Positions 1-5,705 of a stretch of 5,942 nt of DNA are shown piece after piece; position 1 is the stretch's first letter, and each line of letters begins with the position of its first letter. Origin of the DNA: Solirubrobacteraceae bacterium. Lineage in GTDB: Bacteria > Actinomycetota > Thermoleophilia > Solirubrobacterales > Solirubrobacteraceae. The notes beneath the pieces were generated by a model. The model did not search any database. It was not told the DNA's origin and was given only the letters and a program-made list of their open reading frames with translations. The position numbers were made by a program, and so were the translations under genes. The DNA is taken from positions 1 through 5,942 of the forward strand of contig JALOLQ010000105.1 in assembly GCA_025455895.1 (NCBI GenBank), in the 5' to 3' direction.

Positions 1-471
1 CACGCCGGCCGGCCGGCGCTCGTAGAAGCCGACGGGCATCCGCTGCAGGTGGGCGAACAGCCGCACGCGCAGGTCCTGCAGGGCGCGCTGGCCGGTCCAG
101 CCGATCAGGAACGTCTGCGCGTACGAGGTGCCCCAGACGACGAGCACGCTCAGCAGGTAGAGCGCGACGACGGTGTTCAGCACCGCGACGTCCCCCGGCC
201 GGATGCCGCGGTCGATCGCGGCGGCAGCGAGCGGCGCCGGGGCCAGCGAGGCGGCGACCCCGAGCACGATCGCCGCCAGGCCGAGGATCACGCGGGCGCG
301 GTAGGGCCGCAGCAGCACGAGCAGCCCGCGGACCTTGCGCCCGCGGCCGCTGGTCCCGCGCAGGCGCCGCTGCGAGTCGGCCCACAGCAGGCGCACGCGC
401 TCGCGCAGCGAGGCGTCCTCGGGCGCGACCGGCGGGCGGTCGTCGACGGGCGGGCCCCAGTGCCCGGTCAC
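1..471 (-). CDS. ABC exporter half-transporter, N-terminal part (cut by window edge)
   Basis: This is the first 157 codons of an ABC exporter subunit (fused membrane and ATPase domains, usually about 600 residues). The rest lies beyond base 1, so its ATPase domain cannot be seen. A hydrophilic, basic N-terminus of about 45 residues leads into the family hallmark LLRPYR (residues 53-58). Two probable membrane helices follow (about 59-82 and 96-118), then the first cytoplasmic loop with its coupling-helix motif FYERRPAG (149-156), typical of multidrug and lipid exporters. The GTG start at 469-471 overlaps the TGA stop of the upstream ABC gene by 4 bp and has a good GGAGGT nine bases upstream, so the two are translationally coupled. 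It is most probably the partner of the 468-2237 subunit in a heterodimeric exporter. The substrate cannot be told. The start and the family are seen; the pairing is inferred. Confidence 0.9.
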   Translation of the reverse strand, partial: MTGHWGPPVDDRPPVAPEDASLRERVRLLWADSQRRLRGTSGRGRKVRGLLVLLRPYRARVILGLAAIVLGVAASLAPAPLAAAAIDRGIRPGDVAVLNTVVALYLLSVLVVWGTSYAQTFLIGWTGQRALQDLRVRLFAHLQRMPVGFYERRPAGV

Positions 472-2237
472 AGGCCCGCCACCTCCGGCTCGAGCGGCTT
501 GCGGGTCAGGAACACCTGGTCGGGCAGGCCCTTCTCGACGATCTCGCGGTAGAGCCCGGAGTCCTCGAGCAGCTCATGGTGCGATCCGTGCGCCGCGACC
601 TCGCCGTCCTCGAGCACGAGGATCTCGTCGGCGAGCGAGATCGTCGAGAGGCGGTGGGCGATCACGAACGTCGTGCGCCCGGCCATCACCTCGCGCAGCG
701 CGGCCTTGATCTGCTGCTCGGTGCTGGCATCGACGCTCGAGGTCGCGTCGTCGAGGATCAGGATCCGCGGATCGGCGAGCAGCGCGCGGGCGATCGCCAG
801 GCGCTGGCGCTGCCCGCCGGAGAGCGTGAGGCCGCGCTCGCCGACGCGGGTGTCGTAGCCGTCGGGCAGGCGGCGGATGAAGTCGTGCGCCTGCGCGCGC
901 CGCGCGGCGATCTCGACCTCCTCGTCGCCGGCGTCCGGCCGCGCGTAGGCGATGTTCTCGCGCACCGTCGCCGAGAACAGGAACGGGTCGTCGGTGACGA
1001 CGGCGATCGCGGCGCGCAGCTCGGCGGGGTCGAGGTCGCGCACGTCGGCTCCGTCGACGAGCACCTGGCCGCCGGTGACGTCGTAGAGGCGCGGGACGAG
1101 CTGCACGAGCGTCGTCTTGCCCGAGCCGGTCGCGCCGACCACGGCGACCGTGGAGCCGGCGGGCACGGTGACCGTGACGTCGCGCAGCGCCTCGCGCGAG
1201 GCGCCCTCGTAGCGCAGCGTCGCGCCGCGGAACTCCACGCGGCCCGAGCCGGGCGGCAGCGGGCCGGCGCCGGGGCGCGCGGTGATCTGGGGGACGCGGT
1301 CGAGGATCTGGAAGAGCCGGGCCCCGGAGGCGGTCGCGCGCTGGGCCATCCCGAGCGAGATCCCGAGCGTGCGCATCGGGCCGATCAGCATCAGCAGGTA
1401 GGTGTAGAACGCGCTGAACTCGCCGAGCGTGATCGTGCCGTCGATCACCTGGCGCCCGCCCACGAAGAGCACGGCGGCGAGGCCGAGCTGGGGCAGGAAG
1501 CCGATGAACGGGTTGTAGAACGCCTGGATCCGCGTCGAGACCATCGACTGCTCGAAGACGCGGCCGACCTCGCGCCGGAAGCGCCGCTCCTGCCGGGCCT
1601 CGGCGGCGAACGCCTTCACCACGCGGACGCCGGACACGTTCTCCTCGACGTCGGCCGTCAGCTCGGCGATCCGCTGCTGCACCTCCTGGAGCGCCGGCCG
1701 CGAGCGCCGCCCGTAGCGGGCGGCGACGAGGATCACGAACGGGACCGGCGCGAGCGAGATCACCGCCAGGCGCGGGTCGACGATCAGCATCGCCACCGCC
1801 GAGAGCAGGATCGTCAGCGCGGACTGGATCATGAACACCAGCCCGTAGCCCAGGAAGAAGCGCACCGACTGCAGGTCGACGGTCGCGCGCGACATGAGCT
1901 GGCCGGTCTGCTGGCGGTCGAAGAACGCCAGCTCGAGCTCCTGGAAGCGCTCGTACATCGAGGCGCGCAGGTCGAGCTCGACCCCCAGCGACACGCGGCC
2001 GGCGACGAGCCGGCGGACCACGGTCAGCGTCAGCCGCAGCACCCCGGCGGCGAGCACGGCCGCGCCCAGCAGCTCGAGGCCGGCCTCGTCCCCGGCGTCG
2101 ATCCGGTCGATCGCGCGGCCCGTGAGCCACGGGATCGTGACCGTCATGACCATCGCCGCGGTGGCCAGCGCAAAGGACAGCGCGACGCCGCGCCGGTAGG
2201 GACGCAGGAAGCCCAGGAGCCGCACGAACGTCTTCAC
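468..2237 (-). CDS. ABC exporter half-transporter (membrane domain + ATPase), degenerate ATP site
   Basis: A full-length (589 aa) MsbA/multidrug-type exporter subunit that uses ATP to move an unknown substrate outward across the inner membrane. The six-helix membrane domain covers about residues 1-310, with LRPYRR near the N-terminus and the coupling-helix motif FFDRQQTG (105-112). The ATPase domain covers about 330-570: Walker A GATGSGKTT (368-376, K374), Q-loop region VVTDDPFLF, signature LSGGQ (472-476), Walker B ILILDD (492-497), D-loop SVD and H-loop His528. Two key residues deviate: Asp416 replaces the usual Q-loop Gln, and Asp497 replaces the catalytic Glu after Walker B. In known heterodimeric exporters such as TM287/288 and BmrCD, one subunit carries a degenerate site of this kind. 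The start is GTG; an in-frame TGA two codons upstream excludes an earlier one. It is the first gene of an operon with the partial ABC gene (4-bp overlap). No Shine-Dalgarno is present, and a TATACT lies nine bases upstream. Confidence 0.95.
   Translation of the reverse strand: MKTFVRLLGFLRPYRRGVALSFALATAAMVMTVTIPWLTGRAIDRIDAGDEAGLELLGAAVLAAGVLRLTLTVVRRLVAGRVSLGVELDLRASMYERFQELELAFFDRQQTGQLMSRATVDLQSVRFFLGYGLVFMIQSALTILLSAVAMLIVDPRLAVISLAPVPFVILVAARYGRRSRPALQEVQQRIAELTADVEENVSGVRVVKAFAAEARQERRFRREVGRVFEQSMVSTRIQAFYNPFIGFLPQLGLAAVLFVGGRQVIDGTITLGEFSAFYTYLLMLIGPMRTLGISLGMAQRATASGARLFQILDRVPQITARPGAGPLPPGSGRVEFRGATLRYEGASREALRDVTVTVPAGSTVAVVGATGSGKTTLVQLVPRLYDVTGGQVLVDGADVRDLDPAELRAAIAVVTDDPFLFSATVRENIAYARPDAGDEEVEIAARRAQAHDFIRRLPDGYDTRVGERGLTLSGGQRQRLAIARALLADPRILILDDATSSVDASTEQQIKAALREVMAGRTTFVIAHRLSTISLADEILVLEDGEVAAHGSHHELLEDSGLYREIVEKGLPDQVFLTRKPLEPEVAGL
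481..486 (-). promoter_or_regulatory. Ribosome binding site of the downstream ABC subunit
   Basis: GGAGGT on the minus strand lies inside the last codons of the upstream ABC gene, nine bases before the GTG at 469-471. It is the only clear Shine-Dalgarno sequence before a gene start in this window. It fixes the start of the second subunit and contrasts with the genes that begin transcription units, none of which has one. Confidence 0.8.
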
Positions 2238-2246
2238 GCTTCAGAA

Positions 2247-2254
2247 AGTATAGT
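2247..2254. promoter_or_regulatory. Shared bidirectional -10 element between divergent genes
   Basis: AGTATAGT sits in the 24-bp gap between the divergent ABC operon and the small Cys protein, in one of the few AT-rich spots of the window. Read on the plus strand it contains TATAGT (2249-2254), ending seven bases before the ATG at 2262. Read on the minus strand it contains TATACT (2252-2247), ending nine bases before the GTG at 2237. Each matches five of six bases of the TATAAT consensus. Predicted transcription starts (about 2261-2262 plus, about 2240 minus) fall on or within three bases of each start codon. I see no convincing -35 on either side. Confidence 0.6.
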
Positions 2255-2261
2255 GGCCGGG

Positions 2262-2468
2262 ATGGCGCCGCCCGCCCCGCACTTCGGTCTCTGCTCGGCG
2301 TGCGCGCACCAGCGTCTGGTACGCACGGGCCGGGGCTCGCGGTTCTCGATGTGCGAGCGCTCGTTCGAGGACCCGCGGTTCGTGAAGTACCCGCGGGTCC
2401 CGGTGCTGCGCTGCGCGGGCTTCACGCCGCGCGAGCCCGCCGGGGAGCCCCCGCAGACCGGCGCGTGA
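2262..2468 (+). CDS. Small four-cysteine protein, probable zinc-ribbon-like, function unknown
   Basis: A 68-residue hydrophilic protein with no signal peptide or membrane segment. It has exactly four cysteines: C11 and C14 as a CSAC knuckle, then C31 and C51. The usual reading is a small metal-binding (zinc) fold, but the uneven 16- and 19-residue spacing does not match a classic zinc ribbon that I can name. Between the cysteines lie SRFSMCERS and DPRFVKYPRVPVLRCAGF. I recall this arrangement (S-x-F-x-x-C, DPRF, YPxxPVxxCxGF) from short uncharacterised actinobacterial proteins, so I take it as a conserved family and not a chance ORF. The ATG lacks a Shine-Dalgarno and lies seven bases after TATAGT, consistent with a leaderless mRNA. 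It diverges from the ABC exporter and converges on the next gene, with stop codons touching. No biochemical role can be assigned. Confidence 0.75.
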   Translation: MAPPAPHFGLCSACAHQRLVRTGRGSRFSMCERSFEDPRFVKYPRVPVLRCAGFTPREPAGEPPQTGA

Positions 2469-3461
2469 TCAGCCGCGCGGGCGCGCGGGGTTCTCGCCCG
2501 GCGCCTGGTTCTCGGGTGCGCTGAGCGGGTCGAGCAGCAGGAACGCGCGGTTGCGGCGATCACGCGGCGTGAAGCCGTAGGTGAAGAGCGCCGGGATCGT
2601 GAGCTGCTGGACGAGCAGCGCGTCCGGCGAGCGTTTGACGTTCGCGATCGTCGGCGTGCGCTCGGTGAGCGTCGAGTCGAGCGGCTTGCGCAGCTCGGGG
2701 GCGACCTGGGCGCGGCGGATGTAGACCGCCTGGCCGTCGCGCTGGGCGGCACTGGGCGGCAGCAGCACCGCGACCTGCTGGACCCCGTCCAGGTAGCGGA
2801 AGCTGTGGAGCGCGAGCTCGAGCGCGGCCCGCCGCAGCAGCAGATGGCGCGCGACCGAGGGCCGCCCGGAGGCGACGCGGCAGTCCGGGCCGAGCCCGCA
2901 CATCCGGTAGAGCACGCCCGGGTCGCTGAAGATCTCCAGGCGCCCGCCGGCCGACGGCGGCAGCTGCACGGCGACCGTGAGGCGCAGATCGTCGATCCGC
3001 AGCCTCCCGCCCTCCACATGGACGAGCCGGCCGCCGTCGCTCGCGCTGTAGCGGCCGGCGACCCGCTCGGCGATCTCCCGGGCGCCGCGCGCGGGGTCCG
3101 CGGTGGCGGCGGGCCGCCACGCCGACCAGCCGGTCTGCGCCCGCGGCGCTGGGTCGCGCTCGCCGGATCCGTCCCGCAGCGCGAGCGCCACGAGCACGAT
3201 CGCCAGCGCTGCCCCGGCCAGCAGCGCCGCGAGCACGAGGCGCGGGCGGCGGCGGGGTGCCGGAGCGTCGTCGTCGGGCTCGGGCTCGTCCGCGGGCGGT
3301 GGCTCGGACCGGCGGTCCGAGAGCCAGCGCTCGCCGAGCGGCTCGGGCGCCGGGCGCTCGGCGCCGGGCTCGGCGGCGGCCTCCGGGCGCAGCCACAGCG
3401 GCGACGGCGCCACGGGCTCCTCGGGCCGCGGCGGGCCGACGTCTCCGGGCTCCTGCGGCAT
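2469..3461 (-). CDS. Single-pass membrane protein with extracytoplasmic domain, function unknown
   Basis: A 330-residue protein that I cannot assign to a named family. Residues 1-70 are Pro/Glu-rich and probably disordered and cytoplasmic. They end in the basic stretch RRRPR (70-74), followed by one hydrophobic helix (about 75-95), which suggests an N-in, C-out signal anchor. The extracytoplasmic part begins with a Pro/Ala/Arg-rich linker containing WSAWRP (112-117). A mixed alpha/beta domain of about 125-310 follows, with the segments GGRLVHVEGGRLRIDDL, VQQVAVLLPPS and TYGFTPRDRRNRAFLL. Its only cysteines, C188 and C194, could form a disulfide. The last 20 residues are Pro-rich. The ATG at 3461 has no Shine-Dalgarno; TAGCCT lies nine bases upstream. 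It is divergent from the secreted hydrolase and convergent with the small Cys protein, so it is probably monocistronic. Gene reality is well supported by the sensible domain layout; function is unknown. Confidence 0.82.
   Translation of the reverse strand: MPQEPGDVGPPRPEEPVAPSPLWLRPEAAAEPGAERPAPEPLGERWLSDRRSEPPPADEPEPDDDAPAPRRRPRLVLAALLAGAALAIVLVALALRDGSGERDPAPRAQTGWSAWRPAATADPARGAREIAERVAGRYSASDGGRLVHVEGGRLRIDDLRLTVAVQLPPSAGGRLEIFSDPGVLYRMCGLGPDCRVASGRPSVARHLLLRRAALELALHSFRYLDGVQQVAVLLPPSAAQRDGQAVYIRRAQVAPELRKPLDSTLTERTPTIANVKRSPDALLVQQLTIPALFTYGFTPRDRRNRAFLLLDPLSAPENQAPGENPARPRG
2473..2488 (+). terminator. Possible GC hairpin after the small Cys gene
   Basis: CCGCGC (2473-2478) pairs with GCGCGG (2483-2488) around a four-base loop, starting four bases after the stop at 2466-2468. 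There is no U-tract, and the same bases encode the C-terminus of the opposing gene, where Pro/Arg/Gly codons generate such repeats easily. It could end the plus-strand transcript or be coincidental. Confidence 0.25.
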
Positions 3462-3470
3462 CGGCCCGGG

Positions 3471-3476
3471 AGGCTA
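3471..3476 (-). promoter_or_regulatory. Putative -10 element of the membrane protein gene
   Basis: TAGCCT on the minus strand (plus-strand AGGCTA) fits the TANNNT pattern known from actinobacterial -10 elements. It ends nine bases before the ATG at 3461, the same distance as TATACT before the ABC GTG. The predicted start of transcription is about three bases before the ATG. It matches the full TATAAT consensus poorly and is proposed mainly because the spacing recurs. Confidence 0.35.
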
Positions 3477-3499
3477 CCGGCGCGGTGCGCCGCGTCCCC

Positions 3500-3517
3500 C
3501 CGGTCCGGCCGGAACGG
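3500..3517. repeat. 18-bp near-perfect palindrome in divergent intergenic region
   Basis: This inverted repeat has the perfect core TCCGGCCGGA (3504-3513), flanked by CCGG and ACGG arms, so only one of the nine symmetric base pairs is mismatched. It lies in the 102-bp gap between the divergent membrane-protein and hydrolase genes, upstream of both putative -10 elements. This is where an operator for a dimeric regulator could sit. Palindromes built of G and C arise readily in such GC-rich DNA, so the evidence is weak. Confidence 0.25.
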
Positions 3518-3552
3518 GACGGGAAGCAGCGCCGGTCCCGGCGCCCGCACGG

Positions 3553-3558
3553 TACCGT
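3553..3558 (+). promoter_or_regulatory. Putative -10 element of the secreted hydrolase gene
   Basis: TACCGT fits TANNNT and ends five bases before the GTG at 3564 and eight before the GTG at 3567. The predicted transcription start is about 3565, so the mRNA would be leaderless from one of these two GTG codons. If the 7-9 base spacing of the other genes holds, 3567 is the real start. No Shine-Dalgarno is present. Confidence 0.35.
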
Positions 3559-3563
3559 CCGTC

Positions 3564-5558
3564 GTGGTGTTCGCCTCCCGCCTCCTCCCGCATCCGGGGC
3601 GAGCGGTCCGGGGCCCGCGGCGGGGAGCGCTCGCGGTGGCCCTCGCGCTGCTCGCCGTCCTGCTCGCCGCGCCGGCTCCGGCCTCGGCGCTGACGCTGCG
3701 CCCCTGTGCCGGGGAGCCCGAGTTCGGCTGCGGCACGATCACCGTGCCGCTCGACCACAGCGGCCGCACGCCCGGCCGCATGCGGCTCGCCGTCGCCGCC
3801 GAGCGCGGCGACCGCGACAAGCCGATCCTCGTGGCGCTCTCGGGCGGCCCGGGGCAGGGCTCGGTCGAGGCGATCGGGACGTTCGCCGTGACGCTCGAGC
3901 CGCTGCTGCGCACGCACCGCCTCGTGGTGATCGACCAGCGCGGCACCGGGCTGTCGGCGCCGCTGCGCTGCCCCGACCTCCAGAAGCTCGACGGCCTCGA
4001 CACCTACGACGAGCGCGACATGCTCAAGTGCGCCCGCCAGATCGGCCCCCGGCGGGCCTTCTACCGCACGGCCGACAGCGTCCGCGACCTCGAGGTGCTG
4101 CGGCGCGCCTTCGCGTCCCCGCGGATGGCGCTGATGGGCATCAGCTACGGGACGTGGGTCGCCCAGGAGTACGCGCGCGCCTACCCCGAGCGCACGCGGA
4201 TGCTCGTCCTCGACTCCGTGGTGGACCGCGCGTCGCTCGACGGCTTCGGCGCGAACACCGGGCGCTGGCTGCCGCGCGTGCTCGACGGCTTCTGCGCCGG
4301 CTCGCGCTGCCGCGGGGCCACGACCGGCTTCGTGCGCGACATCGGGACGCTCGCGCAGCGCCTCGATGCCGGCCGCGCGATCCGCGGCGGCGTCTTCGAC
4401 ACGCGCGGGCGGCGCCGGGCCGCCGCGCTCACCCGCGAGGACGAGCTGTGGTCGATCGTCACCACGGGGGACTTCAACCCGAACCTCTTCGCCCGGCTCC
4501 CCGGAGCGATCGCCGCCGCGGCCGGCGGCGATCCGGCGCCGCTGCTGCGCCTGCGCCGGCCGGTCGAGGGTCCGCCGAACACGCCGGTGCGCGCGTTCAG
4601 CACCGGGCTGTTCCTCACCACCACCTGCCTGGACGGCACGCTCCCGTACGACCTCACGAGCGATCCGGCCGGTCGGCCGGCGGCGATCGACGCGGCCTTC
4701 GCGGCGATCCCGCCCGCGTACTTCCGGCCCTTCTCGGCGCGCATGACCCGCGGCGAGGGCGCCGCCCAGCTCTGCCGGCTGTTCCCGCGCCAGGCGGCTC
4801 CGCGGCCGCCGATCGGGCGGCTCCCGAAGGTCCGCACGCTGATGCTGGCCGGGCGCGACGACATGCGCACGCCGCTCGAGCAGGCCCAGGCCGTGCAGCG
4901 CGAGATCCCGGGCAGCCGGATCGTCGTGGCCGACGGGATCGGCCACGACGTGATCGACTCGGACACCACGGGCTGCGCCGCGCGCGCGATGCGCCGCTTC
5001 GCGGCCGGGCAGGCGGTCGGGCAGCCGTGCCGCGGCAAGACCAAGGGGATCCCGGTCCTGCCCCGGCCGCCGCGCTCGCTCGCGCAGGTCCCGCGCGCCG
5101 GCGAGATCGCCGGTGAGCGCGGCCGCGTGGTCCGCGCGGCGCTCGACACCGCGCAGGAGGCCGCGTTCAGCGCCGTGGAGGCCGTCTTCTCCGGCTTCAG
5201 CGCGAGCGCCGGCGGCCTGCGCGGCGGGAGCCTGCGCGGCGACGACGCCTTCGCCGGCACGCTGCGCCTCAGCGCCTACAGCTACGTCCCCGGGGTGCGC
5301 CTCAGCGGCGACCTCGACGTCCTCGGCAACAGCCTGCGCGGGCGCCTGCGGGTGGACGGACCGGTGTCCGGCTCGATCGTCTTCGCCGGGCGCAACCGCG
5401 TGAGCGGCGTCCTCGGCGGGCGCGCCTTCCGCTATGCGAAGCCGGCCGGCCGCGGGGCCTCCGCGGCCGATCTCACGGCGATCCCGCCGATCCCGCCGGC
5501 CGTGCTCGCGCGCCTGCGCGACCGCGCGGCGCCCGCCGTGCCCGCGCTCGGGCGCTGA
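3564..5558 (+). CDS. Secreted alpha/beta hydrolase, TAP-like (peptidase S33 type), with C-terminal extension
   Basis: A 664-residue exported hydrolase resembling Streptomyces tripeptidyl aminopeptidases, which cleave short peptides from N-termini. The real substrate could also be an ester. The signal peptide has a basic start, a hydrophobic core (21-38) and likely cleavage after ASA (40-42). The hydrolase domain (about 46-490) has the oxyanion-hole segment SGGPGQGS (93-100), DQRGTGLS (124-131), the nucleophile elbow GISYG with Ser194, the acid in GRDDMRTP (probably Asp433) and His461 in GIGHD. Ten cysteines, including close pairs C48/C56 and C244/C249, suggest disulfides outside the cytoplasm. 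Residues about 491-664 go beyond the usual 500-540 aa: an Ala-rich helical stretch (about 511-550), a Gly-rich part with alternating hydrophobic strands (about 551-625) and a Pro/Ala/Arg tail. The start is GTG at 3564 or 3567, since no earlier start codon follows the divergent gene. Fold and triad are solid; substrate is unknown. Confidence 0.92.
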   Translation: MVFASRLLPHPGRAVRGPRRGALAVALALLAVLLAAPAPASALTLRPCAGEPEFGCGTITVPLDHSGRTPGRMRLAVAAERGDRDKPILVALSGGPGQGSVEAIGTFAVTLEPLLRTHRLVVIDQRGTGLSAPLRCPDLQKLDGLDTYDERDMLKCARQIGPRRAFYRTADSVRDLEVLRRAFASPRMALMGISYGTWVAQEYARAYPERTRMLVLDSVVDRASLDGFGANTGRWLPRVLDGFCAGSRCRGATTGFVRDIGTLAQRLDAGRAIRGGVFDTRGRRRAAALTREDELWSIVTTGDFNPNLFARLPGAIAAAAGGDPAPLLRLRRPVEGPPNTPVRAFSTGLFLTTTCLDGTLPYDLTSDPAGRPAAIDAAFAAIPPAYFRPFSARMTRGEGAAQLCRLFPRQAAPRPPIGRLPKVRTLMLAGRDDMRTPLEQAQAVQREIPGSRIVVADGIGHDVIDSDTTGCAARAMRRFAAGQAVGQPCRGKTKGIPVLPRPPRSLAQVPRAGEIAGERGRVVRAALDTAQEAAFSAVEAVFSGFSASAGGLRGGSLRGDDAFAGTLRLSAYSYVPGVRLSGDLDVLGNSLRGRLRVDGPVSGSIVFAGRNRVSGVLGGRAFRYAKPAGRGASAADLTAIPPIPPAVLARLRDRAAPAVPALGR

Positions 5559-5623
5559 GCAGCAGTCGCGCAACCTCGCCGGTCCGGCGGCGTTCCAACC
5601 GCACCTCCCGCTGATGGACCGGG

Positions 5624-5653
5624 TTTCGCGGGGCGAGGAGGCTCCCCGCGAGA
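5624..5653 (+). terminator. GC hairpin 1 of a tandem pair, convergent intergenic region
   Basis: TCGCGGGG (5626-5633) pairs perfectly with CCCCGCGA (5644-5651) around a ten-base loop; a T-G and a T-A pair extend it to 5624-5653. It lies 65 bases after the hydrolase stop. There is no U-run, as is common for terminators proposed in GC-rich actinobacteria. Confidence 0.5.
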
Positions 5654-5658
5654 GGCGA

Positions 5659-5690
5659 GGGCGGGGCCGCTGCGGATCGCGGCCCCGCCC
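5659..5690. terminator. Strong 12-bp GC hairpin, likely bidirectional terminator
   Basis: GGGCGGGGCCGC (5659-5670) and GCGGCCCCGCCC (5679-5690) form a perfect 12-bp stem with an eight-base loop. It is the strongest inverted repeat I found in a non-coding part of the window. It sits 15 bases after the end of the leftward gene at 5706 and about 100 bases after the hydrolase stop, between convergent genes, so it could stop transcription from both sides. No U-tract follows on either strand. Confidence 0.65.
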
Positions 5691-5705
5691 GTCGCCGTCA
5701 GGCCC

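Noticed and set aside
5..16. GGCC/CCGG-rich self-complementary run near the left edge
   Set aside because: It lies within codons for RRPAG of the ABC subunit, a conserved loop motif, so coding explains it.
576..2468. Long plus-strand frame covering the ABC gene in antisense
   Set aside because: Its translation is a monotonous mix of Arg, His, Asp, Glu and Ala with no domain, as expected opposite a GC-rich gene. Only its last 68 codons, from ATG 2262, look like a real protein.
3515..3540. CGGGAC/GTCCCG inverted repeat upstream of the hydrolase
   Set aside because: A six-base stem with a 14-base loop is expected by chance in such GC-rich DNA, and nothing links it to a regulator or riboswitch.
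2805..3563. N-terminal extension of the hydrolase frame
   Set aside because: The open frame upstream of GTG 3564 is antisense to the membrane-protein gene. A clear signal peptide begins just after 3564, so the extension is only absence of stop codons.
2234..4003. 589-codon minus-strand frame
   Set aside because: It runs across the small Cys gene, the intergenic region and the start of the hydrolase in the wrong frame or strand. Its translation is Arg/Ser/Pro/Ala low-complexity without motifs, and the real gene there is 2469-3461.
3474..5573. 699-codon minus-strand frame opposite the hydrolase
   Set aside because: It is an antisense shadow of a gene with a full catalytic triad and signal peptide. 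Its own translation is low-complexity Arg/Ala/Gly/His/Glu.
5559..5625. Possible tRNA-like or small RNA sequence after the hydrolase (GTTCCAACC)
   Set aside because: The bases do not form a cloverleaf or a proper T-arm, and there is no acceptor stem. I see nothing supportable there apart from the hairpins that follow.
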